Below are positions 18,690 through 27,278 of a DNA stretch of 64,000 nt, one piece after another (the first letter of the stretch is position 1; each line of letters begins with the position of its first letter). The translations under genes were made by a program, and so were the position numbers. The stretch is from UBA1794 sp964439955 (GTDB taxonomy: Bacteria > Bacteroidota > Bacteroidia > Bacteroidales > Bacteroidaceae). The notes beneath the pieces were generated by a model. It ran no database searches. It saw only the letters and a list, made by a program, of their open reading frames with translations, and was not told the DNA's origin. The stretch lies in assembly GCA_964439955.1 (NCBI GenBank), contig CAYTPX010000002.1, forward strand, positions 109,640-173,639. The letters are read 5' to 3'.

Positions 18690-19496
18690 TCATCCTTCCG
18701 CAAGAGCTTCGCGGATGCGCACCAATTTTTCCAGCAACGGCCCTACCAAGTCCAAGCGGAGCATGTTGGCGCCGTCGCTGAGTGCCTCGGCCGGGTTCTC
18801 ATGGGTCTCGATGAAAATCCCGTCCGCGCCAGCGGCTATGGCTGCCTTGGCTATGGTGCTTATCATCTGGGGCATGCCGCCGCTCACGCCGTTGCCTTGG
18901 TTGGGCTGCTGGAGCGAATGGGTAGCATCCATGACGACCGGGTATCCCAATGATTGCATTTGCGGGATGCCCCGGAAATCGACAATCAGGTCTTGGTAAC
19001 CAAAAGTCGTTCCGCGTTCGGTCAGCAGTATATTCTTGTTCCCGGAGCTTGCCACTTTTTCCGCCGCGTAGCGCATGGCCAGCGGCGAGAGGAACTGTCC
19101 TTTTTTTATATTGACGGCCTTTCCTGTCCGGGCTGCGGCTGTCAAAAGGTCAGTCTGCCGACAAAGGAAAGCCGGGATTTGCAGCATATCGACGTATTCC
19201 GCCGCCCGGCCGGCTTCTTCGGCGGTGTGGATGTCGGTGACGACAGGTACTTGGAACTCCTCCCTGACATGGGCCAATATCTTGAGTGCCTTCTCATCGC
19301 CGATTCCCGTGAATGAGTCCAACCGTGAGCGGTTCGCTTTCCGGTATGAACCCTTGAATACATACGGTATGTGCAAAGAGTCGGTGATGCTTTTCAAGCG
19401 TTCGGCAATCCGTAAAGCCATGCTTTCGTTTTCAATGACGCAAGGGCCTGCCAGCAGGAAGAAGTTCTTTTGGGAAGTAAGTTCGGTGATTTCCAT
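18690..19496 (-). CDS. kdsA: 3-deoxy-8-phosphooctulonate synthase (KDO-8-phosphate synthase)
   Basis: A 268-residue TIM-barrel enzyme joining phosphoenolpyruvate and arabinose-5-phosphate, the first committed step to KDO in lipopolysaccharide. Motifs are LLAGPCVIENE (about 15-25), FKGSYRKANRSR, DIHTAEEAG, NIKKGQF, TERGTTFGYQDL, and DATHSLQQPNQGNG near the C-terminus. A Cys at the first motif is compatible with either the metal or non-metal form. Its start lies 38 bases after the acyl-CoA synthetase stop. Confidence 0.95.
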   Translation of the reverse strand: MEITELTSQKNFFLLAGPCVIENESMALRIAERLKSITDSLHIPYVFKGSYRKANRSRLDSFTGIGDEKALKILAHVREEFQVPVVTDIHTAEEAGRAAEYVDMLQIPAFLCRQTDLLTAAARTGKAVNIKKGQFLSPLAMRYAAEKVASSGNKNILLTERGTTFGYQDLIVDFRGIPQMQSLGYPVVMDATHSLQQPNQGNGVSGGMPQMISTIAKAAIAAGADGIFIETHENPAEALSDGANMLRLDLVGPLLEKLVRIREALAEG

Positions 19497-19534
19497 TATA
19501 TTCGGGGAGAATGAAAAAAACGTGCAACAGGGGT

Positions 19535-21184
19535 TTATGAATATAGATACCGCTTGATGCTTCTCTTAGGTGTCTTTTCGAATTCTTGTTCTTGGAGTTC
19601 GATCCGGGCAATCTGCGCATAAGAGGGAAGAAGTTGGTTGATTTGCCTGCGGTTCTCCCTCATCTGCTCTTCAATGCCTTCCCGGTTTAGGCCGGATAGC
19701 TTGGCTTCCCCGAAGTCGGGATACACGAGTGCCACAAGTTTTCCGTTCCGTTGTACCACCAGGTTCTCGCCAACCAAAGGGTAAGAGTTTAGTTGTTCCT
19801 CGATTTCCTCCGGGTAAATGTTTTGCCCGTTGTTGCTCGAGAGTATGTCTTTAATCCGTCCTTTGATGGACAGGTTGCCGTTTTCGTCTATCTGGCCAAG
19901 GTCGCCGGTATGAAGCCACCCGTCCGCGTCAATGGCAGCTTGGGTTAATTCCGGCATCTTGTAGTATCCGAGCATGAGGTTCTCGCCCCGGCATAAGATT
20001 TCGCCTATGCCCGTCTCAGGGTCGGGCTTGTCAATCCGGATTTCCATCCGGGGCACTACCTTTCCGCAGCTGCCTTTTGCCAAATTGCGCCAGTCTTCGT
20101 AGCAGATGATCGGCCCGCACTCTGCCATCCCGTAGCCCACCGTGTAAGGGAAGCCTATGTTTTTCAGGAAAGCCTCTACCTGCGGGTTGAGCGCGGCTCC
20201 CCCGACGACGGCTAATTGTATGTTTCCCCCGAAACCGGCTATCATCTGTTCACGGATGTACGAGCGGATTTTATCGCTCACCAAGGGAAGGTGGAGCAAT
20301 ACTTTCATCGTGGGCGTTTCCAAGCGGGGCAATACGCCGTTCCGTATAATCTTTTCAATAATGAGGGGGACGGTAATCACGATGTCCGGCTTCACTCTGG
20401 TGAAAGCCTTGAATATCATTTGCGGGCTGGGCGTGTGGGTCAGGAAAAAGACGTGCATGCCGGTGCATACCTCATAGAGCAATTCGAACGACATGCTGTA
20501 CACATGCGCCATAGGCAAGATGGAGATGATTTTATTCCCTGCCTTTAAAGGGAGGGTCTCTTGGGCAAAGCGGATGTTGGAGTACAAGGAACGGTAAGGT
20601 ATCATCACTCCTTTCGGTTGGCTGGAAGTGCCGGACGTATAGTTGATGACGGCCAGCTGTCCGGGCGCGCAGGAGGCATTGTATTGGCAATCGGCTTGGG
20701 TGAAATGGACAGGGAACTTCCGCCCGTACAGCTCGTTCAGCCGTTGGCGGGCCTGCATGGTTTTCTCCGACCGCACGTAGACCGGGTCGAAATCATCTAC
20801 TTCAAATATCCCTTCCAGCATGGGCATTTTCCCGGGGACTATCTGCGTACGTACGATATTGCCCACGAAAAGCAGCCGCGCCTCGCAGTGGTTCACCAAT
20901 TGGTGTATCGTATCCGGCTTGAATTCGTGCGGGATCGGGACAATGACCGCCCCGTAAGCCAGTGTTGCGAGAAAGGCCACGGCCCAATGCGCACTGTTCC
21001 GTCCGCAGAGGGCTATCTTGTCGCCCGGGCGGATGCCCGCTTCCCCGAAAAGGATGTGCAGCTTTTCGATTTTCCGGGCCAAGTCTTTATATTGCAGGGT
21101 AATTCCTCCGTAGTCGGTCAGTGCATCCAAATCCCAATTAGCCTTGATGCTTTTTGTCAAAAGGGAGATAAACGATTCTTCCAT
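19535..21184 (-). CDS. AMP-forming acyl-CoA synthetase (long-chain fatty acid type)
   Basis: A 549-residue adenylate-forming enzyme that would activate fatty acids to acyl-CoA through acyl-AMP. The P-loop reads INYTSGTSSQPKGVMIP (about 187-203). VGYGMAECGPIICYED is the A5-like motif, DGWLHTGDLGQID contains the adenylate Asp, and KGRIKDILSSNNGQNIYPEEIE is the hinge and A8 region. Domain order matches long-chain fatty acid ligases, but the acyl substrate is not determined. A minus-strand -7 box lies 40 bases upstream. It is probably cotranscribed with kdsA. Confidence 0.88.
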   Translation of the reverse strand: MEESFISLLTKSIKANWDLDALTDYGGITLQYKDLARKIEKLHILFGEAGIRPGDKIALCGRNSAHWAVAFLATLAYGAVIVPIPHEFKPDTIHQLVNHCEARLLFVGNIVRTQIVPGKMPMLEGIFEVDDFDPVYVRSEKTMQARQRLNELYGRKFPVHFTQADCQYNASCAPGQLAVINYTSGTSSQPKGVMIPYRSLYSNIRFAQETLPLKAGNKIISILPMAHVYSMSFELLYEVCTGMHVFFLTHTPSPQMIFKAFTRVKPDIVITVPLIIEKIIRNGVLPRLETPTMKVLLHLPLVSDKIRSYIREQMIAGFGGNIQLAVVGGAALNPQVEAFLKNIGFPYTVGYGMAECGPIICYEDWRNLAKGSCGKVVPRMEIRIDKPDPETGIGEILCRGENLMLGYYKMPELTQAAIDADGWLHTGDLGQIDENGNLSIKGRIKDILSSNNGQNIYPEEIEEQLNSYPLVGENLVVQRNGKLVALVYPDFGEAKLSGLNREGIEEQMRENRRQINQLLPSYAQIARIELQEQEFEKTPKRSIKRYLYS

Positions 21185-21223
21185 ATCTGGATTTACAAGG
21201 TTTTCCTTCTCTTGTTAATTTTG

Positions 21224-21231
21224 CAAATATA
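21224..21231 (-). promoter_or_regulatory. -7 box for the acyl-CoA synthetase-kdsA unit
   Basis: CAAATATA on the plus strand is TATATTTG on the minus strand, an exact TAnnTTTG match 40 bases before the start codon. No clear TTTG box is seen at the -33 position. Confidence 0.55.
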
Positions 21232-21239
21232 GGCCTTTT

Positions 21240-21330
21240 TCCCCAACCGGGAAAAGGAATGCCCGATTTTCCTTGCGGCTGCCCCGGATAAGCCGCGGGG
21301 GAAACCAGGAAAAGTGCCGCATGTTTTCCC
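21240..21330. repeat. Dispersed FSGK-type palindromic repeat, copy 5 (degenerate)
   Basis: Units of the type ACCGGGAAAAGGAATGCCCG, TTGCGGCTGCCCCGGATAAG, CCGCGGGGGAAACC and AGGAAAAGTGCCGCATGTTT share the GGAAAA and GCCGC arms of the family but are more diverged. Confidence 0.5.
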
Positions 21331-21458
21331 AAGAATTCTCTGCGGGTACCGCGCGGGGCACGGTCGGATAAGGCACATGTTGCCCACCGCATGCGCCTTG
21401 CCTCTCCTTCACGTAGGAGAAAAGCGTCTCCGATGCGGGATTTTCGGAAGAAAGCGCG

Positions 21459-21466
21459 TATATTTG
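21459..21466 (+). promoter_or_regulatory. -7 box for recR
   Basis: TATATTTG matches the Bacteroidetes TAnnTTTG box exactly, 41 bases before the recR start. The -33 region reads GATGCGGGATTTTCGG, with no clean TTTG. Confidence 0.55.
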
Positions 21467-21506
21467 TGGCAAAATTGAGAAGCCAACGCGGAAAGGGAAA
21501 CAAACT

Positions 21507-22121
21507 TTGGAAAGCCGATACCCATCTCAACTCTTGGAAAAAGCCGTACGGGAGTTTACCAAGTTGCCCGGAGTGGGGCGCAAGACTGCTTTGCGCTATG
21601 CCTTGTTTTTATTGCGCATGCCGCAGGAAGAGGTCTTTTCTTTTTCCCAAGCGCTGGAAAAGCTGAAGGACGAAGTGAAGTACTGCCGCGTGTGCCACAA
21701 CATCAGCGATACGGAAGTTTGCCCTTTGTGCAGCGACGCCCGGCGCGACCGTTCGCAGGTGTGCGTGGTCGAGTCGGTGCGCGATGTAATGGCTTTGGAG
21801 AATACGCAGCAGTACCACGGGCTCTACCATGTATTGGGTGGCGTGATTTCCCCGATCGACGGGGTCGGGCCCCAAGACTTGTCCATCGCGCACCTCGTGG
21901 AACGGGTGAGGGATGAAAATGTCAAGGAAGTCATTTTGGCTTTGAGCAGCACGATGGAAGGCGATACGACCAATTTTTATATTTACCGCAAGCTCGAAGG
22001 GACAGGGGTGCGCATCAGCGTGATAGCCCGCGGCATCTCGGTGGGCGACGAATTGGAGTATACGGACGAAGTGACGCTGGGCAGGAGTCTGTTGAACCGC
22101 ACGGAGTTTTTCGGGATATGA
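21507..22121 (+). CDS. recR: Recombination mediator protein RecR
   Basis: A 204-residue protein that with RecO helps load RecA on gaps. A helix-hairpin-helix ([13 protein letters not shown], about 19-31) is followed by the zinc motif [16 protein letters not shown]. The Toprim domain starts at VCVVES and contains [13 protein letters not shown]. The start codon is TTG at 21507. It is chosen because the N-terminal [16 protein letters not shown] fits the family, GGAAAGGG lies about 9 bases upstream, and no ATG fits. Confidence 0.94.
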   Translation: MESRYPSQLLEKAVREFTKLPGVGRKTALRYALFLLRMPQEEVFSFSQALEKLKDEVKYCRVCHNISDTEVCPLCSDARRDRSQVCVVESVRDVMALENTQQYHGLYHVLGGVISPIDGVGPQDLSIAHLVERVRDENVKEVILALSSTMEGDTTNFYIYRKLEGTGVRISVIARGISVGDELEYTDEVTLGRSLLNRTEFFGI

Positions 22122-22191
22122 GAAGGAAAAGGGAATGGGGAACGGATGTTTTACGCCATACCGCTTGTGCTAAAACGGATAAAGTAAAGGG

Positions 22192-22707
22192 ATGACGGAA
22201 AATAAGGAATTGGCGAACCGGGATATTAGGCGGGCATCGCGCCGCATCGAACTGTGCTTCTACTCACTATGGGGGGCGGTGGCTATATTGGTCGCCCTGT
22301 TCGAGGCGGAATGGCTGCCGGTCGGCCTTTTGGAGCACGAAGACCAATGGGTCTATTATTTGCAGATTGCCGGGGTCTTGGTGGCATTGGCCGCGATCCC
22401 CGCTTCACTGAAATTCTTCCATGTGCAGGTCGGGAGATTGAAAGGCCTGTCTATTGGCCCGGTAAGGATTCTGCGCCGCTATGTGCTTCTTTCCTATCTG
22501 CGCATCGGCGGGCTGGCATTCCCCATCCTTTTTAATTTGGTGTTATATTATTTAAGCTTGAACAGGGCACCAGCTTTTATGGCGCTCATTACGTTGCTCG
22601 CCACGATTTTCTGTATTCCGAGCGAGGAACGCCTGAGGTATGAGCTGGATTGGGATAAAAAGGAGGTGTCCCAAAAACAAATAGACGAAAATGATTATAG
22701 CAGTTGA
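22192..22707 (+). CDS. Conserved hypothetical membrane protein after recR
   Basis: 171 residues with about four hydrophobic segments (near residues 23-42, 58-77, 101-120 and 123-142) and a charged N-terminus. The C-terminal tail has a charged LDWDKKEVSQKQID stretch. I do not recognise a named family. It starts 70 bases after recR and overlaps the next gene by 17 bases, so it is likely translated with the HAD hydrolase. Confidence 0.75.
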   Translation: MTENKELANRDIRRASRRIELCFYSLWGAVAILVALFEAEWLPVGLLEHEDQWVYYLQIAGVLVALAAIPASLKFFHVQVGRLKGLSIGPVRILRRYVLLSYLRIGGLAFPILFNLVLYYLSLNRAPAFMALITLLATIFCIPSEERLRYELDWDKKEVSQKQIDENDYSS

Positions 22708-23164
22708 TTTCGACGGAACCATCGTAGAACATGCCTATCCGAAAATAGGCAAGGAGGTTCCTTTCGCCATCGAGACCCTCTTGCGTCTCCAGCATGAGTT
22801 TCACCACCAACTCATCTTGTGGACAGTGCGCGAGGGCCGCTTGTTGGAAGAGGCCGTTGCCTATTGCCGGGAGCGCGGCCTTGAGTTTTATGCCGTAAAT
22901 AAGAATTATTTGGAAGAAAACTGCGAAAGCGTTCATTTTTCCCGCAAGTTAAAAGCCGACCTTTTCATTGATGATTCCAACTTGGGAGGCATCCCGGATT
23001 GGGGCACCATATACCGGTTGATCGCGTCGGGCAATTACCGGGGCGACGCATTCGAAGAGGTTTTCCTGAACTCGACCGTCCCCCGGCGAAGAAAACGCAA
23101 GAAAAATATTTTCCTGCGCATCGGCGAAGCCATCGAACGGAGCGAACAACGCTCCAGACGTTAG
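22691..23164 (+). CDS. HAD-superfamily hydrolase (BT0820-like)
   Basis: 157 residues. The nucleophile motif is AVDFDGTIVEH (Asp6 and Asp8). A middle LILWTVREGRLLEEA fits motif II, and DLFIDDSNLGGIPDWG carries the metal-binding DD. There is no large cap domain. The C-terminal 25 residues are basic (RRRKRKKNIF). The substrate is unknown; a small phosphatase is the most likely role. Confidence 0.82.
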   Translation: MIIAVDFDGTIVEHAYPKIGKEVPFAIETLLRLQHEFHHQLILWTVREGRLLEEAVAYCRERGLEFYAVNKNYLEENCESVHFSRKLKADLFIDDSNLGGIPDWGTIYRLIASGNYRGDAFEEVFLNSTVPRRRKRKKNIFLRIGEAIERSEQRSRR

Positions 23165-23198
23165 TACGGGAATCGCCCCATTTCCCCTGCACCCGGAC

Positions 23199-24446
23199 AT
23201 GGAACTGTCGGTCATCATTGTCAATTACAACGTGAGGCGCTACCTCTTGCAGTGCTTGAACTCACTGGTCCAGGCTTTGCAGCCGTTTGGGGCGGAGGCG
23301 GAAGTGCTGGTCGTGGACAATGCTTCGGCCGATTCCTCCGGGGACGCGGTCGGGGAGTGGATGCGCTCTTGCCCGGACTTCCCCTTGAAATGGATTGAGA
23401 ACCATGAGAACGTGGGGTTCGGGCGTGCCAATAACCAAGCAGTCCGCCGGGCATCGGGCCGTTTCTTGCTTTTTTTGAATCCGGACACAGTAGTTTCTGC
23501 CGAAGCCCTTGCCGCGTGCCGGGAGAAGATGCAGGCCGATCCCTTATGCGGGGCCATTGGCGTGCGAATGCTCGATGCCCATGGCCGTTTCTTGCCGGAG
23601 AGCAAGCGCGGATTCCCAGACCCTCTTGCCTCGTTCTGCAAGCTAACACGTTTATACCGCCTCTTCCCGCGGGTGCGCGGCATGAACCGCTACTATCTCT
23701 CATGGCTGAGTGAACTGGAAGAACAACGGGTGGAAGTATTAGCCGGCGCGTTCATGTACGTGCGCCGTACGGAAGAATTGGAAAGGGAAGGGTATTTCGA
23801 TGAGCGCTTCTTCATGTATGGCGAAGACATCGACCTTTCTTATCGTGCCGGGTTGCACCACTCGCGCTATTGTGCCTATCTTCCAAACCCGATTCTCCAC
23901 TACAAGGGGGAAAGCACCGATGGGGCTTCGTTCCGTTATATCCGTGTTTTTTACGGGGCGATGGAGTTGTTCCAAAAGAAGTACTATGGCCGTTCTGCCT
24001 CATCGTTATTCCTTTGGGCAGGGATTCGCCTCGCCACCGCCGTTGCTGCCGTGAAGTGGTTTCTTTCCACCGCATGCTTGGAAGGAAAACGCCGCAGGAA
24101 AAGGGAAAAAGTGCCATGTCTTTTTTGCGTATTCACTTCAAGAAATCTTCCACTTGGCCCGCTGTTCCCATGCAGGGCAGGCGATGAGGTACATGTATTC
24201 CCAGCTATGGAACTGGATTACACCCGGGTGGCCGGGAACATCCTCCCCCTCGTCCGGGGAAAAGGAAATCGGAGGGTGCATATTGTGCTTGACATGAACG
24301 TGTACAGCTACGGGGCAGCATTGGAGTTCTTGGGCGGGCGGGCATGGGAACAGCTACGTGGAAATCTGTTTGCGTCCGGGAGTTCTTTACAGATAGCCTT
24401 CCTATCCGGCCGGACTCCTATGGTCGTCGTGGCTGATAGCAAGTAG
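23199..24446 (+). CDS. Family 2 glycosyltransferase with an unusual C-terminal extension
   Basis: 415 residues. Residues 1-250 are a GT-A glycosyltransferase: LSVIIVNYNVRRYLLQCLNS at the start, a DXD-like FLNPDTVV near residue 92, GAFMYVRR, and MYGEDIDLSYR as the acceptor-site motif. A hydrophobic stretch near 268-288 may sit at the membrane. The last ~125 residues start with a very basic GKRRRKREK run and I do not recognise them. The DNA at that junction (24080-24125) has GGAAAA and AAAGTGCC motifs like the dispersed repeats. It probably adds a sugar to a cell-surface glycan. Confidence 0.8.
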   Translation: MELSVIIVNYNVRRYLLQCLNSLVQALQPFGAEAEVLVVDNASADSSGDAVGEWMRSCPDFPLKWIENHENVGFGRANNQAVRRASGRFLLFLNPDTVVSAEALAACREKMQADPLCGAIGVRMLDAHGRFLPESKRGFPDPLASFCKLTRLYRLFPRVRGMNRYYLSWLSELEEQRVEVLAGAFMYVRRTEELEREGYFDERFFMYGEDIDLSYRAGLHHSRYCAYLPNPILHYKGESTDGASFRYIRVFYGAMELFQKKYYGRSASSLFLWAGIRLATAVAAVKWFLSTACLEGKRRRKREKVPCLFCVFTSRNLPLGPLFPCRAGDEVHVFPAMELDYTRVAGNILPLVRGKGNRRVHIVLDMNVYSYGAALEFLGGRAWEQLRGNLFASGSSLQIAFLSGRTPMVVVADSK

Positions 24447-24496
24447 GGAGGTAAGGAAATGGGGCAAAAAAGACCGGTGTTTTATAGGGGCAGGAT

Positions 24497-25027
24497 ATGA
24501 AAAAATCTTATTTGAACGGGAAAAGGGTACGGCTCCGGGCAGTAGAGCCGGAAGATTTGGAGGTGATGTACGAAATGGAAAATGACCCGGAAATGTGGGA
24601 CATCAGTAATTTCGTAGAGCCTTATTCATGCCACCTGCTACGGGAATACATAAAACAGAACCGCAACGACGTCTTTGCCGACAAGCAGTTGCGCCTGATG
24701 GTGGAACTCAGGGAGAATGCCACAGTGGCGGGTACAATAGACTTGGACAACTTCGAGCCGAGGCATCAGCGTGCAGGGGTGGGAATCGCCATACGCCGTG
24801 CGTACCGGGGGCAGGGGATAGCCCGCGAGGCGCTGGAACTGTTGGTGGATTACGCCAACCGTTTCTTGCGCCTGCACCAACTTTATGCGTACATCCCGGT
24901 GGAAAACGAAGTGAGCCGCCGGCTGTTTCGTGCGGCAGGATTCAGGGAAGTCGCAATATTGGACGATTGGATTTGGAAAGAAGACCGCTACGTGTCGGTC
25001 ATCCTGTCGCAACGTGTCTTCCTTTGA
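24497..25027 (+). CDS. GNAT-family N-acetyltransferase
   Basis: A 176-residue acetyl-CoA-dependent acetyltransferase. The N-terminus RLRAVEPEDLEVMYEMENDPEMWD is typical of RimJ/SpeG-like members. The acetyl-CoA loop reads AIRRAYRGQGIAREAL (about 97-112), followed by LHQLYAYIPVENEVSRRLFRAAGF. The substrate, whether a protein N-terminus or a polyamine, cannot be told. A hairpin follows the stop. Confidence 0.85.
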   Translation: MKKSYLNGKRVRLRAVEPEDLEVMYEMENDPEMWDISNFVEPYSCHLLREYIKQNRNDVFADKQLRLMVELRENATVAGTIDLDNFEPRHQRAGVGIAIRRAYRGQGIAREALELLVDYANRFLRLHQLYAYIPVENEVSRRLFRAAGFREVAILDDWIWKEDRYVSVILSQRVFL

Positions 25028-25043
25028 AGAAGGAGAAAAAGCG

Positions 25044-25088
25044 AAAGGCGCGAAACCCCATATATGCCACACGGGGGCTCGCGCCTTT
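25044..25088. terminator. Bidirectional hairpin between the GNAT gene and the small envelope operon
   Basis: AAAGGCGCGA (25044-25053) pairs with TCGCGCCTTT (25079-25088), with an inner CCCC/GGGG. It lies between converging genes. A T-rich tract follows in the minus direction, and a short TTTT ends the plus arm. Confidence 0.65.
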
Positions 25089-25111
25089 TGCATACGGTTT
25101 CCTGCGCCTGT

Positions 25112-25366
25112 TTATCTCCGGAAGAATCTTTTAATGGAACGAATCAGCTTGAAGCCCACCATCGCCCCGGTGAAAAGGGTATACCCGAATTTCAAGTTCC
25201 CCAGCAGGGAACCTCCGGGAAAGAAGGAAGGGGTGGAAAAGACTTGCTTGCTTTTCTTCGCAATCGCCTCTTTCTGCAATTCAATATCCTTGCGGATTTC
25301 TTCTTTCAGCCGTCCGAGTTCTTCGAACGTGAGCCGCCCTATGCTGTTCTCGTCTAATGCTTTCAT
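25112..25366 (-). CDS. Small conserved hypothetical protein, last of the YtxH operon
   Basis: 84 residues. A charged helical N-terminal half (residues 15-45, rich in Glu and Lys) is followed by a weakly hydrophobic segment (FGYTLFTGAMVGFKLI) and a basic tail KRFFRR. It is probably a membrane-associated partner of the two upstream genes, starting 11 bases after the holin-like gene. No named family recognised. Confidence 0.7.
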   Translation of the reverse strand: MKALDENSIGRLTFEELGRLKEEIRKDIELQKEAIAKKSKQVFSTPSFFPGGSLLGNLKFGYTLFTGAMVGFKLIRSIKRFFRR

Positions 25367-25377
25367 CTTTCCTTAGT

Positions 25378-25737
25378 TCAATGTTTGGAAGGGGACGACA
25401 ACAGAAGGCGGGCCACGAACTTAAGTATCGGGCGCTTGATAAGCGTCTCTTTGCAGAGGATGGCCAACAGGATGCACACTGCGAAGAGTCCCGTAAGAAT
25501 CAAAGCGCTGGCAGTTTTTCCCACCACGTCGCTCAAATACAGGTGCAAGGCAGTCAGCAGATAAAAAACTCCCATCAAGGCCAGGCACAAGACTATCAGG
25601 AACAAGACCATGGCGGAGAGCAAAACAGCCAGTTTCTCGACGAAAACCAGCGCAACATACCTCTTTTGCAGGAAAAGGAGCTTTTTTATCTCTTCAGCCA
25701 AGGCCCCTATGCCTTTTTTCTCTTCGTCAATATTCAT
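25378..25737 (-). CDS. Phage-holin-superfamily-like (YqjE-type) membrane protein
   Basis: 119 residues with a charged N-terminal helix and two long hydrophobic segments (about 36-60 and 75-97). This layout fits the holin superfamily III / YqjE group, often encoded with YtxH proteins in envelope-stress operons. No phage genes are nearby, so lysis is unlikely. Confidence 0.72.
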   Translation of the reverse strand: MNIDEEKKGIGALAEEIKKLLFLQKRYVALVFVEKLAVLLSAMVLFLIVLCLALMGVFYLLTALHLYLSDVVGKTASALILTGLFAVCILLAILCKETLIKRPILKFVARLLLSSPSKH

Positions 25738-25773
25738 CTTAATGCAGGGACAAACAGAAACCGGGTCAAGAGG

Positions 25774-25980
25774 TTATGCCTCTTCCCCTTTAATCTCGCT
25801 GGCTATTTCGTCTACCAGTTTTTCCATTTCGCCTTTGCCGAGCTTTATCCCTTTGCTCCGCAACAGGTCAGCAATGCGGTGGCGTGTCTCATCTCCTTTT
25901 TCGGGTGCAAACAAGATTCCTAATGATGCTCCAGCGATAGCGCCGCCGATGAACGCGGCCAATATTCCTAAGTTTTTCAT
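25774..25980 (-). CDS. YtxH domain protein
   Basis: 68 residues. A glycine-rich transmembrane start (GILAAFIGGAIAGASLGILFAPEKG) is followed by a helical tail (DETRHRIADLLRSKG). This is the classic YtxH pattern, linked to general stress in other bacteria. First gene of a three-gene minus-strand unit, with a -7 box 34-41 bases upstream. Confidence 0.85.
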   Translation of the reverse strand: MKNLGILAAFIGGAIAGASLGILFAPEKGDETRHRIADLLRSKGIKLGKGEMEKLVDEIASEIKGEEA

Positions 25981-26013
25981 AAAGCTAAATAATTAAAAGG
26001 TTTGACGTTTTGC

Positions 26014-26021
26014 CAAAGGTA
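26014..26021 (-). promoter_or_regulatory. -7 box for the YtxH operon
   Basis: CAAAGGTA on the plus strand is TACCTTTG on the minus strand, an exact TAnnTTTG match upstream of the YtxH start at 25980. Confidence 0.55.
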
Positions 26022-26109
26022 TGATTTTTCTTCCCGTTTTTGGTACAAGCCTCTTCCAAACTTATATTTTATTAACAGAACATATTCGCCGCATGCCTGC
26101 ATCTACTTT

Positions 26110-26117
26110 TATCTTTG
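26110..26117 (+). promoter_or_regulatory. -7 box for the lipocalin-like lipoprotein gene
   Basis: TATCTTTG is an exact TAnnTTTG match. It lies inside the longest open frame (from 26021), so the real start must be downstream. This supports the ATG at 26183. Confidence 0.5.
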
Positions 26118-26182
26118 CCGTGCATTTAAACCAAACCGTTGCCGTAAAGTTGGAAAATAGCGCCATACGAAAGTCAAAAAAC

Positions 26183-26671
26183 ATGCAAGGGAAATTTGCA
26201 TTCCACCAAGTACTTTTCCTTGTTTGCGCCATGCCTTTTTTTGGGGTTGCTTGCAACAACGACGACGAGTCCAAACTGGAAGGGCAGTGGCAAATGCGGC
26301 AGTTGTGGGAAGGGAATACTGTCGTGTACGAGGTAGACAGTGTGTTTTACAACTTCATGGACGGGATATTCACGGCCATCTGCATGGGGCCGGAAGGGCA
26401 GTACCAGGACTTTTATGGCAAGTACCAGCTGGAGGGTGATGTCCTGCAAATCCATTCGCTTTACCGGTCGGGAAGTTACGAATGGGACGACGCGGGGAAA
26501 TGGGACGTGACGATTCCCGACTCCCTCTCCACCCAGAGGTTCCTGCTCGCCTGGCCTGCCGAAGGAGACGGGGAATGGCCGCGGCATCAAGTATTCCGGC
26601 TCGTAAGCCTCTCTTCTTCCGCCATGGAGTTGGCGTCGGGCGACAGCGTGTTTGTTTTTCGGAAATATTGA
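26183..26671 (+). CDS. Lipocalin-like lipoprotein
   Basis: 162 residues from the ATG at 26183, giving a signal peptide and lipobox FFGVAC with the lipidated Cys at residue 24. The mature part begins KLEGQWQMRQL, like lipocalin-like Bacteroides lipoproteins, and reads as a beta-barrel with alternating hydrophobic residues (LLAWPAEG, ELASGDSVFVF). It probably sits in the outer membrane facing the periplasm. The ligand is unknown. Confidence 0.72.
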   Translation: MQGKFAFHQVLFLVCAMPFFGVACNNDDESKLEGQWQMRQLWEGNTVVYEVDSVFYNFMDGIFTAICMGPEGQYQDFYGKYQLEGDVLQIHSLYRSGSYEWDDAGKWDVTIPDSLSTQRFLLAWPAEGDGEWPRHQVFRLVSLSSSAMELASGDSVFVFRKY

Positions 26672-26697
26672 TTATTAAAAATAAGATGTAGACATTT

Positions 26698-27198
26698 ATG
26701 AAGAAAGCTATGTATTTGGGAGTTGTCTTATGCGCCGCTTTGGCTGCAACCTCCTGCAAATCCAAGGAAAGCGCGTATAAGAAAGCCTACGAAAAGGCTA
26801 AGCAACAGGAGTTGGCCCAACAGGAGGCGGCAAATGAAGAAGTGCCCGTAGTGGCAGACGTACCGGTGGTCGTCAAGGAAAAGGCGGCGACTACGGTTAC
26901 TACCCCCGTTGTACGCAAAGAACGGGTGACGCCCCAGGACAATGCTTCCATGAAGGAATATAGCGTCGTATGTGGCAGTTTCCTCACCAAGAGCAATGCC
27001 GATGCCCTGATGGAGCGGATGAAGGCCGCGGGGTATGCCGCTTTCTTGGCCCAAAACCCGGAGACGAAGATGTACCGGGTCGTCATTTCCACGTTCGATA
27101 CGCGGCAGGAAGCTGCCATTTCACGCGACGACTTCAAGTCAAAGTACCCCAACGATGAGGATTTCCAGAAGGCTTGGATTTTGCAGCGCACTTATTAA
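26698..27198 (+). CDS. SPOR-domain lipoprotein
   Basis: 166 residues with a lipoprotein signal (LAATSC, lipidated Cys near residue 20). A Lys/Glu/Ala-rich linker follows, then a SPOR domain from about residue 80 (EYSVVCGSFLTKSNADALME and YRVVISTFDTRQEA). SPOR domains bind denuded septal peptidoglycan, so a cell-division or envelope role is likely. It lies 26 bases after the lipocalin-like gene. A terminator follows. Confidence 0.88.
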   Translation: MKKAMYLGVVLCAALAATSCKSKESAYKKAYEKAKQQELAQQEAANEEVPVVADVPVVVKEKAATTVTTPVVRKERVTPQDNASMKEYSVVCGSFLTKSNADALMERMKAAGYAAFLAQNPETKMYRVVISTFDTRQEAAISRDDFKSKYPNDEDFQKAWILQRTY

Positions 27199-27235
27199 GA
27201 AACGGGAAAGCACGGAAATCCCTGTAAGCGACAAC

Positions 27236-27278
27236 AAGTCCCGGAAATTGCAAATACCGCATTTTCCGGGACTTTTCT
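27236..27278 (+). terminator. Rho-independent terminator after the SPOR gene
   Basis: AAGTCCCGGAAA (27236-27247) pairs with TTTCCGGGACTT (27263-27274), followed by TTCTTTC. Confidence 0.8.

Larger units (their letters stand above)
21185..21506. other. Divergent spacer between the acyl-CoA synthetase and recR
   Basis: This 322-base gap contains a minus-strand -7 box (21224-21231), a dispersed repeat (21240-21330), several further GC-rich inverted segments to about 21450, and a plus-strand -7 box (21459-21466). No open frame in it looks coding. Confidence 0.65.

Noticed and set aside
25378..25737. Holin as evidence of a prophage
   Set aside because: No other phage gene is close; the holin-like fold also occurs in YqjE-type host proteins.
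26021..26182. Longer N-terminus for the lipocalin-like lipoprotein
   Set aside because: It precedes and includes the -7 box, and only the later start gives a lipobox near the N-terminus.
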